Shown here one piece after another: positions 33,901-45,165 of a DNA stretch of 64,000 nucleotides (positions are counted from its first letter, which is position 1; each line of letters starts with the position of its first letter). The translations under genes and the position numbers were made by a program. The notes beneath the pieces were generated by a model. It was not told where the DNA came from. It worked only from the letters and a program-made list of their open reading frames with translations, and searched no databases. Source of the stretch: Limnomonas spitsbergensis (Eukaryota; Chlorophyta; Chlorophyceae; Chlamydomonadales); NCBI GenBank assembly GCA_037349105.1, contig JAYJMM010000078.1, positions 434,001 through 498,000 on the forward strand, read 5' to 3'.

Positions 33901-36900
33901 CTCCCCCCCTTCCTCTCTTCCTCACCACACACATGCCTGCCCCCTTGCTCTCTCCCTCACCACACACTCCCCCCCACTCATAGCCCTATCCCCTTATTCC
34001 CCCCCTTACCCCACACATCCCTACCCCTTTACTCCTCCTCACCACACACTATCCCCCCCCCCTTCCTCTCTTCCTCACCACACACATGCCTGCCCCCTTG
34101 CTCTCTCCCTCACCACACACTTTCCCCCCACTCATAGCCCTGCCCCCTTATTCCCCCCATTACCCCACACATCCCTACCCCTTTACTCCTCCTCACCACA
34201 CACTATCCTCCCCCCCTTCCTCTCTTCCTCACCACACACATGCCTGCCCCCTTGCTCTCTCCCTCACCACACACTTTCCCCCCACTCATAGCCCTGCCCC
34301 CTTATCCCCCCCATTACCCCACACATCCCTACCCCTTTACTCCTCCTCACCACACACTATCCTCCCCCCCTTCCTCTCTTCCTCACCACACACATGCCTG
34401 CCCCCTTGCTCTCTCCCTCACCACACACTTTCCCCCCACTCATAGCCCTGCCCCCTTATTCCCCCCATTACCCCACACATCCCTACCCCTTTACTCCTCC
34501 TCACCACACACTATCCTCCCCCCCTTCCTCTCTTCCTCACCACACACATGCCTGCCCCCTTGCTCTCTCCCTCACCACACACTGTCCCCCCACTCATAGC
34601 CCTGCCCCCTTATTCCCCCCATTACCCCACACATCCCTACCCCTTTACTCCTCCTCACCACACACTATCCTCCCCCCCTTCCTCTCTTCCTCACCACACA
34701 CATGCCTGCCCCCTTGCTCTCTCCCTCACCACACACTTTCCCCCCACTCATAGCCCTGCCCCCTTATTCCCCCCCATTACCCCACACATCCCTACCCCTT
34801 TACTCCTCCTCACCACACACTATCCTCCCCCCCTTCCTCTCTTCCTCACCACACACATGCCTGCCCCCTTGCTCTCTCCCTAACCACACCCCCCCCCCCA
34901 CTCATAGCCCTGCCCCCTTATTTCCCCCTTACCACACAGTCCTGCCCCGGTGCGTCGCTGGTGAACGAAATGGTGGCAGCGCTCAAGCGGCTGAAGGATG
35001 GGGATGAAGAGCTGCCTCTGGCCGGCAGCCTGACCGAGGCCAACGTGATCAGTCCTGCCAGGCTGGCTCTTGAGCTCCTCCAGCTGCAGTCCCCCGCTGC
35101 CAATCCACCGCAGGAGCAGCGGCCATCCAAAACACCCATGACCACAGCAGGGCACAAGGCAGCCCGTTTGGACAAGATGCGTCAGGCAGCGCAGGCAGCC
35201 GGGGGGGCGGGAGGGAAACCCAGCGGGAGCGGGAGTGGCCAGGTGCAGCAGCCAGTGGTGGGACAGCAGCCCGCGCGGCGCAGCCTGCAGGAGCGAACGG
35301 CGGACTTCCTGGCTAGTGCTTTCCGAAGGCTGCTGGGTTGCTGTCCCTTTGTGATGCCAGGTGGAGAGTAGGGGTGGGGGGGGGGAAATGCCCTTCTTGT
35401 CACACACTTCAGGTCTTAGCCCTCTCCTTGAAGCTGGTGTTTCTTGGGCTGCTGGGGATGCAGTGCCTGTTACAGTCACTGACTGCAGAAGGGGCGCCCA
35501 GAATGCGACAGACATTCAGGCTGTATCAGGAGAGGTGAGGACGGCATACACCTTCAAGGGTGCCATGCGCCTCTGGGTGCCGCCACAAGGGAAGTCAATC
35601 AATCAGTGCTGCGGAAGCACACTTGAATTGCTGTTTTTGTTTTTGACTTGCAGTGTCTAGTGCACCCTAAACCACCCTGAGGCTGGTGGGCAGCGGCCAC
35701 TGGGCAATAGGAGACCAAACCTTGACTGGCCTACGGCCGGTGGCCCTAGAATGGCATGTTGCACCATGCTGGCAGGTCCCCCCGGCCATGATGGGGATTC
35801 ATTGTAGCTGCCACGTCCTAAAGTTAAGTGCTTGTCTTGCCGCGCAGGTGCCAGCGCGTTTGTGTACAGCCGTACCTTTGAGTTGGAGAGCCTGTTGATG
35901 TACGCTCCGCGGGCGGCGGTTCATGAGGCGCTGCTCAGACCCCACACCTTCATGGATGGACCAGAGCAAGAGTGAGTGGTGCGGGGGCTGACAGGCATAA
36001 ATATGGGCCGGAGAAAGCAGGGATTGACCAAGGCACTCATTGCTGCTTTTGTCAATAAGTGACTACTGGTGACAGGGCTGGTGCTGACCCCCTAGTGAAG
36101 GTACTCGTAAATTTGAAACGGGCAGAGGCACACATGCATCCCAAAAACTCTTTTGTTATTTGGTTACCGTATTGTTGCATATTTGGTGATAATAAGGCTA
36201 TATGACCACCTCACCGTAAATACACCTGGCATTGAGCAAGTGCTAATAACCTGGCATATATGGATTCAACGCCCCTCCCATGCATGCAGTATGGGCATTG
36301 GTATGGAGAGCTCTGCCCTAGCATACCGCATGCTGCTGGGCCAAGACACCATCGACATCGGCCACTGGTTTGAGGAATACTGCGGTGCATCCTGTGACGG
36401 GCTGGTGACAGAGAGTGCCATGCCTGGCGGGAAGGGGACGAGCAGAAAGAGGGCCGGCGCGCAAACAGCCAAGGTCACCTCGGGCGCTGATGGGGCGGAG
36501 AATTCGGACAGGGATGAGGAAGAGGAGGAGGAAGTCGAGGAGGAGGCAGCTGGTGGAAGGCGTGGGCGTGGCAGGGCAAGGGGGAGGCGGCTGGGGCGGA
36601 GGCACAGCCCAGAGGCCGAGCAGGCAGGCCGCGGAAAGAGCGGGAAGGTCTCAAAGAAGGTAAGCGGCTTAGGCAGGAAAGATAGCCTTTTAAGGCACTG
36701 TGGGGTGGGCAGGGGTGTGAGGGCATGGAGACAAATAAGGGGAAATAGAACTTCTGTCTCAAGCCTTGCCTTGGGTGTATGCCTTCATGGTGGCCATGTC
36801 CGATGCCCCAGCCAAAAATGGGACTTCCTCAATCCTCGCCTTTCGCTTTTTCCTATTTTATTTGGATTGCACGGACTGCACAATCTAAAATCTGAGGTGC

Positions 36901-37574
36901 CTTGCCTGGTCTGCTGCTCGTCGTGCCATGGGCGTGATATGGGCCCAGGCTTCCCACACCTGTATGGTTGATTGCTCGGGCCATACTTTTCACACTGCTG
37001 GCTACTCTTAAGTCATTCCCCGAAATGAACAAACAAACACTGGCTTGGGCCTTGGGTCGACATACACATGCGTGTGCCATGTGCAGCGGTGTTCTCTGGA
37101 CTTGCTGCATATGGCATTGGCAAGCCTCATATGACTTTTAGCCTGTCAAGCGAAGGATCACATTTGATGCCTGGGACAGTTCCCCGCAAATCAGTTCGAG
37201 CACTAAACAACTAGGACAGTCGGCAAGAAGAAGACCAGTGTCCCCCATGGACAGACATCAACGACATGAAGGACCTCAGGCTTATTTCTGCCTCCTTGAT
37301 GTTATAAATTTTCGAATGCAGCTGACTAATCCTGGGGTCCACTCTGCTTCTGCTCCAGTCACAGGGTGCCGGGGTGAGGGACAGCGAGGCGAGAGAGCCT
37401 CCTCCACCCAAACTCACTGAGGAGGAGCGGGAGGCCAAGGCGTTCCTTATGGCTGCACGCTTCAACCAGGCAGTTGCTGAGCTGCAATTTGTGGGCATGT
37501 GCCGAGCCAGCAAGCGGCGGAAGGCGGCTACAATGCAAAGAACTTACTACGCTCCTGAGACATTGCTAGACTGA
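27929..37574 (+). CDS. ORC3: Origin recognition complex subunit 3 (1043 aa, 15 exons)
   Basis: Exons: 27929-28124, 28240-28379, 28681-28962, 29163-29282, 29577-29757, 30019-30173, 30583-30736, 30938-31069, 31251-31637, 32040-32121, 32410-32581, 34940-35360, 35848-35971, 36290-36659 and 37359-37574. All introns are GT-AG and every junction keeps phase; the total is 1044 codons with stop. Exon 3 could begin 12 bp later. Segments line up in order with ORC3: FENKMFDKLWIKFVQY, a LPAAVLSSGG block, LLHAKDLSAGLGSVLLSILQ, RPVVLMIQGAEQADVACFRD, a FPVCLLLCASVP strand, SRTFELESLLMYAPRAAVHE, and the C-terminal winged-helix end AARFNQAVAELQFVGMCRAS. ORC3 is a structural AAA+-like ORC subunit that helps load MCM at origins in the nucleus. 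At 1043 aa it is longer than human ORC3 (711 aa) because of low-complexity Ala/Gln-rich and acidic/Arg-Gly-rich inserts (exons 9, 12, 14). Intron 11 holds a large minisatellite. Confidence 0.9.
30441..30507 (+). pseudogene. Decayed duplicate of the ORC3 exon 7 start
   Basis: A pyrimidine tract, CCAG and GACCACTCCCACTTCCCTAT here repeat the acceptor and first codons of ORC3 exon 7 (30583), 115 bp downstream. The copy soon diverges and hits a stop after about 12 codons. It keeps a usable-looking acceptor. Confidence 0.7.
31901..31976 (+). pseudogene. Decayed duplicate of ORC3 exon 10
   Basis: Matches ORC3 exon 10 (32040-32121) over about 68 bp at a distance of 131 bp. Read in the same frame, most residues agree (AADRP, LPAL, AAAH, TFL), but the acceptor CAG has become CTG, so it should be skipped. 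A CA microsatellite lies between the two copies. Confidence 0.7.
33175..34905 (+). repeat. 154-bp pyrimidine-rich minisatellite in ORC3 intron 11
   Basis: Units of 153-155 bp, marked by CTCATAGCCCTGCCCCCTTA at about 33516, 33669, 33825, 33979, 34133, 34287, 34441, 34595, 34748 and 34901; a degenerate C/T-rich lead-in starts near 33175. The plus strand is almost pure C, T and CACA. The last partial unit runs into the real exon 12 acceptor: CCCCTTATTTCCCCCTTACC then ACACAG corresponds to CCCCTTATTCCCCCC, TTACCCC, ACACAT of the units. Frames of up to 380 codons arise here only because stops are rare in C/T-rich DNA. Confidence 0.95.
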
Positions 37575-37797
37575 GCACAGACAGGGCAGGAATCCTATAT
37601 GAGTCTAGCTGATCCCTGCTTGGATTGCTCTTTAGCTGATTGGCCCGGTGGTGTTGTGTGCTCCTCGTCAGGGAACAGACAGGACAGGGGCATCCAGGCA
37701 CAACTTCGGCAAAAATAGTCTTCAAGCCAACGACCCATATAAACATTTGATCATAGTCGTAACATCGCTGCCTGCTGAGTTGTGAAAAAGCATATGT

Positions 37798-37802
37798 TGT
37801 AA
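37798..37802 (+). terminator. Possible polyadenylation signal of ORC3
   Basis: TGTAA, the usual polyadenylation signal of chlorophyte algae, lies 224 nt after the ORC3 stop codon. The motif is short and common, so this is only suggestive. Confidence 0.3.
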
Positions 37803-38102
37803 CTTCAACTATTGTGCTTATGAGGCAGACATTGTTATGACTGGGGCACAGGCAGGTATTTCTTAAGCATTTCAATTCTTGTCCAAGAAAAAAAATATGC
37901 AACAGTTCGAAAAGCATACATCCACGCATGGCTGTTTTGTCAGACTGTCACGATATTGGCTGCAAGATGTCTTTGTCTGAACTTAATACCGTGGCAGTTC
38001 TTGGCCACATGAAAGCAAGTAAGTAGATAACGCTGCAAGTCTCTGAAAATTGCAACAGTCGCTCCTAGAGCATTGTTAATAACCTGATCCCAAACAATGC
38101 CA

Positions 38103-40123
38103 TCAGGTTCCAATACCTCCAGCTGCCATGGGTTGAACAGCCTTGATTCCTGGAAGCACAGCCACTTGAGCCTCCTTGAGCCAGCTCTCTTGGTAGCCCA
38201 AGGATTCGTACGCTGCCTTCAGCTGCTCCAGAGCCCAGCCATGGAATCTGCCCAGCTTAGGTTGTGCAGCCGCAGAGATGGACTGGAACATGCCGTCATG
38301 TTTCACGCCAGCTGCCGCAAATGCCGCAGAGAGCTGGCTCAGGTGCTCTGGCTTCCAGGAGGCCTCGCGCATCTCCGCTGCTGCACGGCTGCCAAGCGAG
38401 AGGTGTGCAGCAACAGCTGCCAGGAGCGGAACTGTAACATCAGCGTGGCCCGCTCTCACAATGCCCTGTACGACGCCGACAAAGTCGGCCGCCTCAAACG
38501 GCTTGAACGCGAGGTTGGGCAAGCGTGCAGTCACCTCGTCCGACATCTTTGCAGCCAGCGAGGGAGTGAGGCAGCCAAGCGCCGATAGGCTCACACAGAA
38601 CTGGGCCAGGACAGCCGGGCTGCTCATTCGGAGGTAGGGGCGCACGCGGGCGTCAGACAGCGTCATGGCGAGGATGCTGGCAACAGCAGTCGAGGCAGCT
38701 GTAGAGGAAAGCCCGGTCGCGGAAGTGCCCCCCGGTGCTCCTCCAGCTAACAGCCTTGAGATGGACCACAGCAACAGCGACATGGTCCGGGGCGGACTGT
38801 CATGCAGGGCTTCAGACGAGCGCACGGCTCGCCCCAACAAGGCATCTAGGGTGGACTCAGGGATTTCTGCACGGACCGCCACCGGCAATTTCGCAACCCC
38901 CCACATGCAGGCTGCGGCTGCGTCCGGCTTGAACTGGTGCCGGAACTTGGCGCCCTCCTTGCGTGCACAGGCACTTTCTATGACCGGCACCAGCAGCCTG
39001 ACGGCCTCACGGCTTGTTTCCAGCTGCTGCTCGGTCGGGTTGCCCCTGAGTAGCGCCTGCAGCCGCGCCAGCACCGCAGAGACATGTACCGGGTCCATCC
39101 TGGCATCATACAACCGAACCATATCTCGCACCTCGTCAACATCACTAGGCAGGGGCAGGGGGCGGGGCAGGTTAAGAGAGATGCCGGCTAGTGAACCTAC
39201 AAAAGCAAATGGTAAGCATTTTTGAATTCAGAAGGAAAAGAAGGAAAATATGCATAAGGGCATTGTCTCATGGCCAGGCACACAAGCATGAGACAAGAGG
39301 ATGTATGATGATCGCATGGCGTACAGGGATGGACATGGCATGTCTCAATCGGGCAATTAAGTCCGTGGTCAGGTGCGGTACCCAGTGGCATGGCATGATA
39401 AAGTAGTGGCAACTACACACATGATCTACTCGAAAGTGGACTGTCATGGCAGTATTTCACATGCCTAGGTCTGCAAATAGGTTTGCAGATGTCTGCTCAT
39501 GCGGTTGATCAGTTTGTCAGCCATAGCAGGTGAGGGCAGTGAGTTCGCAAGCTGTGTGGCCACTACACAGTAGGCCAGTTGTCTAGCTATACCAGTTGTT
39601 GCTGTCACAGCATCAGTGCATCCTCCCAGTCAAAAGGCCAGTCAGCCCAGTAGGCCAGTCCCACAGCATGTAGACCTAACGGCGACCTAGGCCGAGTGCC
39701 TCACCGGCGCTTCATAATACGATGTGTCAAGTGAGGGCGCTCGATGTTCTTCTTGAAATGTGTCAAGATCCTGCTGTTAGCGTCGACGAGGCCCGCAGCC
39801 ACGGCAGTAGCTGCTGGTGATCTCGCCTTGTACCTCGGCACCGACACCCCGTAATCACGCACAATAATGGACAGCCATGTTCCTTGCTTGGCTGCCCTCC
39901 AGCCGAGTCCGTCGAGGCGATCGGCAGCGGTGAAGAAGGAGGTAGCTTTACTGATGGCATCTGGGACGGCATGGCAGCGCCCACTGCTGCAAGCTGTGGA
40001 TTGAGAAGCAAGTCTTTGGCTTAAATCAACGCTGGCGAATGTCTGAGACCAGCATGCTCTGGCAGCTCGAGGGAGCGAACAGAGCGAGGCGACGAGAGAC
40101 GCAGGGCTGCTTGATACCTGCAT
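38103..40123 (-). CDS. Organelle-targeted OPR-like helical-repeat protein (486 aa, 2 exons)
   Basis: Exon 1 is 40123-39705 and exon 2 is 39144-38103. The donor GTGAGG and the C-rich acceptor GCCCCTGCCTAG agree in phase and give 486 codons plus stop. The first 50 residues (MQVSSSPASLVASLCSLPRA...) are Ser/Ala/Arg-rich without acids, like a transit peptide. The junction region HLTHRIMKRRDVDEVRDMVR, followed by MDPVHVSAVLARLQALL, is the kind of N-terminal segment seen in Chlamydomonas OPR proteins. Degenerate helical repeats follow (AAACMWGVAKLP, MSLLLWSISRLL, LAQFCVSLSALG). OPR proteins bind organellar transcripts and control their stability, processing or translation. No RAP domain is visible at the C-terminus. 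Membership of the OPR/FASTK-like superfamily is my inference; the RNA target is unknown. It converges with ORC3, stops 528 bp apart. Confidence 0.7.
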
Positions 40124-40808
40124 AGTGCAGATGCAGCAATTATTGCAAGACCCCGGTTGTCTGTCAGTTACATCTGTTTACTACGCGCATCGAAGCTCAT
40201 TTGTTTGGACCAAGTGTGAGGCTCTCCCACAGACTTGGGGCCGGGATCGATGTCCACACTTCTGAATTATGAACCATGCTCACCTTTTATCCGCAAGGGC
40301 CATGAGGATACCAGGGCTGTTTTTTTGCCTGAATAATCAATACGGTATAAAATACGGTATACAATACGGTATACATTCTACATCACTTCAAATACTGACA
40401 CAATATTAAGGTATTTTTTATATACATTCAACAATGGAAATAGAAAGACAATTGTCTGCCGTGTTGTTTGTCTCCTTTCGTATTTCCAGCATTTTAGAGC
40501 CTAACCAAGTGGCATTTTATTTTAGTTGGTTGCTTTCAAGGGGAAATGAACTTCAAGTTGTATTAACACCGCTGTTTTTTACACACACAAACACGAGCTA
40601 GCGGGCGACTGGATGTTTTGACATCCTGCCGGTAGTGCAAACAGCTTGTATCATAGGGGTTCAATATGTGTACCTACAAGAGCAGTCTCAAGCTGCCCCT
40701 CCATGGTCTTGCTCGTTTATTGCTTGGTTTTCGTTACAGGAGGCCGACCACAGTCTGCTCATCGTTGGTTTCCGTTACATGAGGCTGACTGCAGGTCAAT
40801 CTTGTATA
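40124..40808. other. Upstream flank of the OPR-like gene
   Basis: Contains the probable promoter of the gene at 40123 and a repeated AATACGGTAT motif at about 40338-40372. No gene recognised. Confidence 0.4.
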
Positions 40809-40991
40809 CCGTAGTCACGGACGTATTTCGTTGTTTTCATCGTTCTTCAGGGAGCAACGAAATCGACTGTGAAAATGTTTTTGACCGGAATTTTTCACGT
40901 CAAGGGGCAAAGAATCAAAACATTCGCCAAAACAACGACTTTTTAAGCAACAACGAAATTCGAAAACAACGAAACACGTCCGTGACTACGG
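40809..40991. mobile_element. MITE family A, 183 bp
   Basis: Terminal inverted repeats of about 30 bp: CCGTAGTCACGGACGTATTT at the left and the reverse complement of CCGTAGTCACGGACGTGTTT at the right, one mismatch. The interior is AT-rich and has no coding capacity. A second member lies at 48797-49183. A 2-bp TA lies at the left outer edge; a clear target duplication is not evident. Confidence 0.85.
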
Positions 40992-41371
40992 CATTACAAA
41001 CATCACGGCAACGACCACCTTGGATTTTCTGCATGAGAACCCAGAGGGCGGCCACAGGATAGCCTTGTTCCCAACTGCTAAATCTTAAACTAAAGAGTCT
41101 CAGATCTCAGACGGATAGCTTGAAGAAACCAGGCCTCAGATTGTCTTTGTTTTGTTTCATTATTTGAGGCTGGCCATAGGGCAGCCGTTGTACCTCAGAC
41201 TTTCCTCTCTGGAAAGTCAGATCTCAGAAAGATCAGATGTCAGAAAAATCGCTAAAAGCGGAGAGCCGGATCAGCTCAACTCATGTAAAAGCCAGGACAG
41301 AGAAGGAAAGTACATACAACTCAAACAAAGGAGGTCTTTATCAAGCTCAAGTACCGTAGCTTAACTTCCAG

Positions 41372-42211
41372 GTGGACGCCCTACTCGGCCTTATACGGCA
41401 TCATCAGATTGTGGCCTTGCAGGACGTTGCCGGTATAGACGAGGCGGCGATGCAGCAGCTGCTGGCACCCAACCACAGCCTGTTCTTGACCCAACAGCAG
41501 GCAGGCAAGGGACAGGGTGTGGCTTTTGTGGTAGCCAGCAACATTTCGGGGCTCTGCACCCTGAACAGCACCTCCAGCCACGGGGGACTGGCGTGGCTAG
41601 AACGCAGCGGACAACTTTTTAGCAGCCCTCAGCCTACTTTCCTGGCATGTATTTACTTGCCCCCCATAGGGCAGAATCATGATGCCGGGGAGTATGAGCG
41701 GCGTCTAGAGGAGTTGCAGCAAGAGACGGAGCAGCTCAGTTTGCGAGGCTCTTGCATTTGGGCGGGCGACTTCAATGCAGACGTGTGGCATGGCAGTGAG
41801 CTCCCGGATGGCGGTGCGGACCTTGCATGGACAATCCAGCATGCACCTGAGATGCACACGCACCGGGCGCTCCGTGGTGAGCCGCCCAGAATGCTTAGAC
41901 CGCAGGCTCGGATGCTGCTCAACGCAGCGGCGGCCTCCAGGATGCTCCTGCTCACGGGCCGCAAGGGTGACCAAGGGGACGCATCTTTCCTTGCAGCTAC
42001 TGGCCGGTCCCGTATTGACCACATTGCGGTGCCACGTAGCATGTGGAGGCATATGGAGGTGAGCGGGGTGCTTCCTACCCAACCGGACCTCTCGGATCAT
42101 CGTCCGGTTGCGGCGACCTTTCAACCTCCGGTAAATAGCGGCATCGACGTGGGGGGAGGTCAGCCTGATGCTGGCCAACCAGCAGGAAGCTGCCGAACCA
42201 TCCTGACTTAG
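41372..42211 (+). pseudogene. LINE endonuclease domain
   Basis: Exonuclease-endonuclease-phosphatase fold of non-LTR elements. Visible motifs are VALQDV near residue 15 (Asp where Glu is usual), WAGDFNAD near residue 135, GRSRIDHI near residue 210 and the terminal SDHRPV. The N-terminal Asn-containing strand that normally comes first is absent, and an in-frame stop precedes position 41372. The domain nicks target DNA to prime reverse transcription; this copy should be inactive. Confidence 0.85.
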
Positions 42212-42213
42212 AG

Positions 42214-43670
42214 AGCTGATAAGGCGCACATTTACAGCGCCGCGCTAGCCCGCGATGAGCAGGGCCTACAGCGTTTCAGCCTTGCCATTGCGGGAGCTGA
42301 GGACGAGGCAGCTGCAGCGGCGCTCACTGCTGTGATTTGGTCTGCGGCCGAAGCTGCTGGCATGGCGCGCACTCCGCGGCCCCATGCCCAGCGTGGGCAG
42401 CATCAGCGCCCCCCCTGGTGGGATGTGGAGGTTCAGAGCGCCTATGCTGCGCTGCGAGCGAAGTCGCTTTGCAGTGCCCCGGGCCCAGAGCGCAAGGCAG
42501 CCAGGCAGCGCTACAAGTCCACAGCACGACGGCGTCGCCGCTACTACACGCGCCACATGGCAGCGGCTATAGCTGACAAGCTGCAGCGTGGCGAGTGCAA
42601 CGTCTACCGGGAGCAGCTGCAAGAGAGGCAGCAGACCTGCCCCACCACGGCTGTCTCCTCCCTGAAGTGGGGGGCACACCTGCGACAGCAATTCACCGCC
42701 ACTGTGCCCCCCTCTCCTGCGGCGCCACAGGCAAACTTGCCCCCTACCACCGCTCAGCCGGAGGACCTAGGCGTGTCAGCTGAGCAGCTTGCCTCTTGCT
42801 TCGCAAGGGCTTTCTCCCGCATGCGCATACACACTCCGGCGGGCCCAGACGGTCTGGCGGCACCCTTTATCAAGTTGGCTATGGTAGAGGACGATTCAGA
42901 GGGGGAGCAACGGCACGTGCTGAGGGATCTGCTGCAAGACTGGTTCACTGCCATGGCGGTGCGGGGGGGAATGCCTAGTGCCTGGCAGCCAGTCAGGATT
43001 CAGCCTGTGTACAAGAAGGGCAACCCCCTTGATCCTGATAATTACCAGCCATAGCCATCACTAGCGTGCTTTACCGATTGCGTGGCCACCTCCCTCCTGA
43101 GTAGTTTGGTTTTCAACAGCGCCGTAGCACGCTCCAGGCTGCTTTTCTGCTCTGGCATGCAGTCCATGCTCAACGGGCAGCTGCAGGCCGTGGCAAGCTG
43201 CATGTGGCCTTTGTGGACTTCACAAAGGCCTATGACAGCGTGCCCCAGGAACAGCTGTGGCGCATTTATGCGAGCATCTTCACATGCCTGCATGCCTGTT
43301 AAGCGCGGTGCAAGCGCTTTATGCCGGTGCAGTTTACACGCTCACTGACGGCCACAAGCGCACTGGTCCTGTGCCTTGTACCAGAGGCATCAAACAGGGC
43401 TGCCCCCTGAGCCCCCTGCTCTTCAGCCTTTACCTCAGTGACCTGCCGGCCATGCTCGCAGCCAAGTGCCCGGCAGAGGGCATTGAGATGCAGGCGGGGC
43501 GACAGCTGCGCTGCCTGCTGTATGCGGATGACCTCTACTTGCTAGCCCGCACCCCAGCAGGGCTGCAACGCATGCTTGATGCCCTGCATGAATATGCGGC
43601 ACATAAACAGCTTCAGGTCAATGTCAGTAAGACAGAGATCATGGAGTTTGGCAGCCGCTTAGCAGCGTAG
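42214..43670 (+). pseudogene. LINE reverse transcriptase, frameshifted
   Basis: After a stop at 42211 the same element continues with an Arg-rich segment (KSTARRRRRYYTRH), GPDGLAAPFIKLA, the VRIQPVYKKGNPLDPDNYQP block, then a one-base frameshift near 43050, an in-frame stop near 43100, the catalytic FVDFTKAYDSVP block near 43215-43250, another frameshift, GIKQGCPLSPLLFSLYLSDL and the YADD motif (LLYADDLYLLA, near 43520). All palm motifs can be found but not in one frame, so the gene is dead. Confidence 0.88.
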
Positions 43671-43715
43671 CGCCGACAGCCAGCCCATGTTTGCGTTTAC
43701 GGCCCTGACCGTACC

Positions 43716-44780
43716 GTGTTGAAGCGTGTCCAAGAATTCAAGTTCTTGGGCATCACTCAGCACGAAAGCGGCGGCATGAAGAGGGCCATGGATGGTAGAC
43801 AGGCACCTTTGGCTGCTGCGTTGCACCGTGTTTGCCGCATGGCAGCCAAGGTGGGCCTAAGGCGCCATCTTCCAACCCGCATCAGGCTGGCAGCTGTGTA
43901 CGCAGCGCCTGCGGCCAACTACGGCGACGTGGTGTGGGCCACCAGCCACCTTCGGCAGCGGCAATGTCTCTCCAGCAAAATGCAGTCCAGCTTGCTTCAG
44001 CACCTACGCCAGGCTGTGGGGCTACCTGCATCAGCCGCCAGTTGGGGAGTCATGAGAGAGCTGCAGCTCCAACCACTACAGCGAGACTGGTGGGCCCATA
44101 TCCTCCGCTTCTACAATGCAGCGGTGGCACCGGAGGCACAGCAATACAGCCCTCTTATGGCTGAAGCCATGGCAGCAGATATGCAGCTTGCAATCAGCCA
44201 GGGCACTGGCGGCCGCGCGTGGTGCTCTGATCTGCTGGGTGCATTAGAGGAGCTGGAGCGGGGGGCAGCCACCCCCACCTTGCGCGAGGCAGCAGCTGCC
44301 CTACAGCGCCTACCCGTCACAGAGGTGTTGACACTCGTTGACGCAGCCTGCGAGCAAGCGGCAGTGGGGACCCCAGGGACCCTACCACCGATCACAGATC
44401 TGCGGCGACCTACCGTGCCTGGCTCCAGTCCACGGCGGGTGCCATGCTGGCGCAAGCCAAGAGCCGCCCTAGTCAGAGGGAGTGTGCTTGTGTGCGCACC
44501 AATTTGCGACTGCGGCTTGGCACGATCAGCACTGCTGATACCAGAGGACGGCGCAACGGTCAGCGGCGATAGGCACGCTGCTGCCAGCAGTGTTGTGCAC
44601 GGGGGGATAGCGAGCAGGTAGAGGATGCGCTGCATGTGTGCTTCCAGTGCCCTAGTGTCAGGGAGCAGTTACGGGAGCGGGGGTGGGCAGGTCCTCCGGG
44701 CGCTGCCACTAATTTCCACCAGTTGTACCAAGCTGAGCATGGGTGGGATGCACTTGCTTTTGTGGACTGTGCTGTGAGTA
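43716..44780 (+). pseudogene. LINE C-terminal region with zinc finger
   Basis: Starts at VLKRVQEFKFLGITQHESGG (RT thumb/linker) and continues through ANYGDVVWAT and ASWGVMRELQLQPLQRDWW. After a frameshift near 44560 it carries the zinc-finger segment (CC-ARGDSEQVEDALHVCFQC) and ends HGWDALAFVDCAVSIIEG before the stop near 44791. The same C-terminus is preserved in the copies at 6373, 18815 and 59950. Confidence 0.85.
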
Positions 44781-44852
44781 TTATTGAGGGTTAGTCTCCT
44801 GGGTTTCTGAGGCCGATGTCGTTGGCCTTTCCGGCCATCTCTTTTAGCCTTT

Positions 44853-44885
<33 letters not shown>

Positions 44886-44892
44886 GCCCCCT

Positions 44893-45165
44893 TTTTAGTT
44901 TCTTCTCTTCTCCCTTTGATCAGTGGGGCGCCCTCGCGGCCAAGCAGGGGTGGGATACGCTTGCTTTCCTTGACTTTTCTTAGAGGCTTTGTTGAGGGCT
45001 AGTCTCTAGTGGAACTCAGGTGTTGGACTTGGTCTGCTTTGCCTTCCCGGCCTCTCCTTTTGTTCCTCTCTTCCTTTTAGTTCCTCCTTTACTCCCTTCT
45101 GAACAGTTGGGCGCCCACGCGGCCGAACTTTGAGCGGGCTCAGAGGTGTAACGTTATTGACCGTA
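44893..45165 (+). mobile_element. Second LINE 3' end in tandem
   Basis: Directly after the first tail, a second 3' end begins: GGGTGGGATACGCTTGCTTT again encodes the GWDALAF-type C-terminus, followed by TTGAGGGCTAGTCTC, the pyrimidine-rich UTR, GTTGGGCGCCCACGCGGCC and the terminal GTAACGTTATTGACC. The first tail lacks its final block, so either a second copy inserted into it or the 3' end was duplicated. Confidence 0.75.

Larger units (their letters stand above)
41362..44890 (+). mobile_element. Long LINE retrotransposon, inactive
   Basis: Non-LTR element with, in order, an apurinic-type endonuclease domain, reverse transcriptase, a C-terminal region with a Cys/His zinc finger and a 3' UTR ending in a GTT microsatellite (44853-44884). 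The endonuclease frame starts abruptly at its ALQD block, so the 5' end is missing. At least four frameshifts or stops interrupt the frame. It is the longest of more than ten copies in the window and serves as their reference. Confidence 0.9.

Noticed and set aside
33145..34883. Pro/His/Ser-rich frames of up to 380 codons
   Set aside because: They lie wholly in the pyrimidine-rich minisatellite of ORC3 intron 11; C/T-rich DNA rarely has stops. The phase of exons 11 and 12 requires that this be intron.
41372..44780. Reverse transcriptase and endonuclease as a domesticated host gene or retron
   Set aside because: Endonuclease, YADD-type RT, zinc finger and a 3' tail shared by many copies identify an ordinary non-LTR retrotransposon; frameshifts and a missing 5' end show that it is dead.
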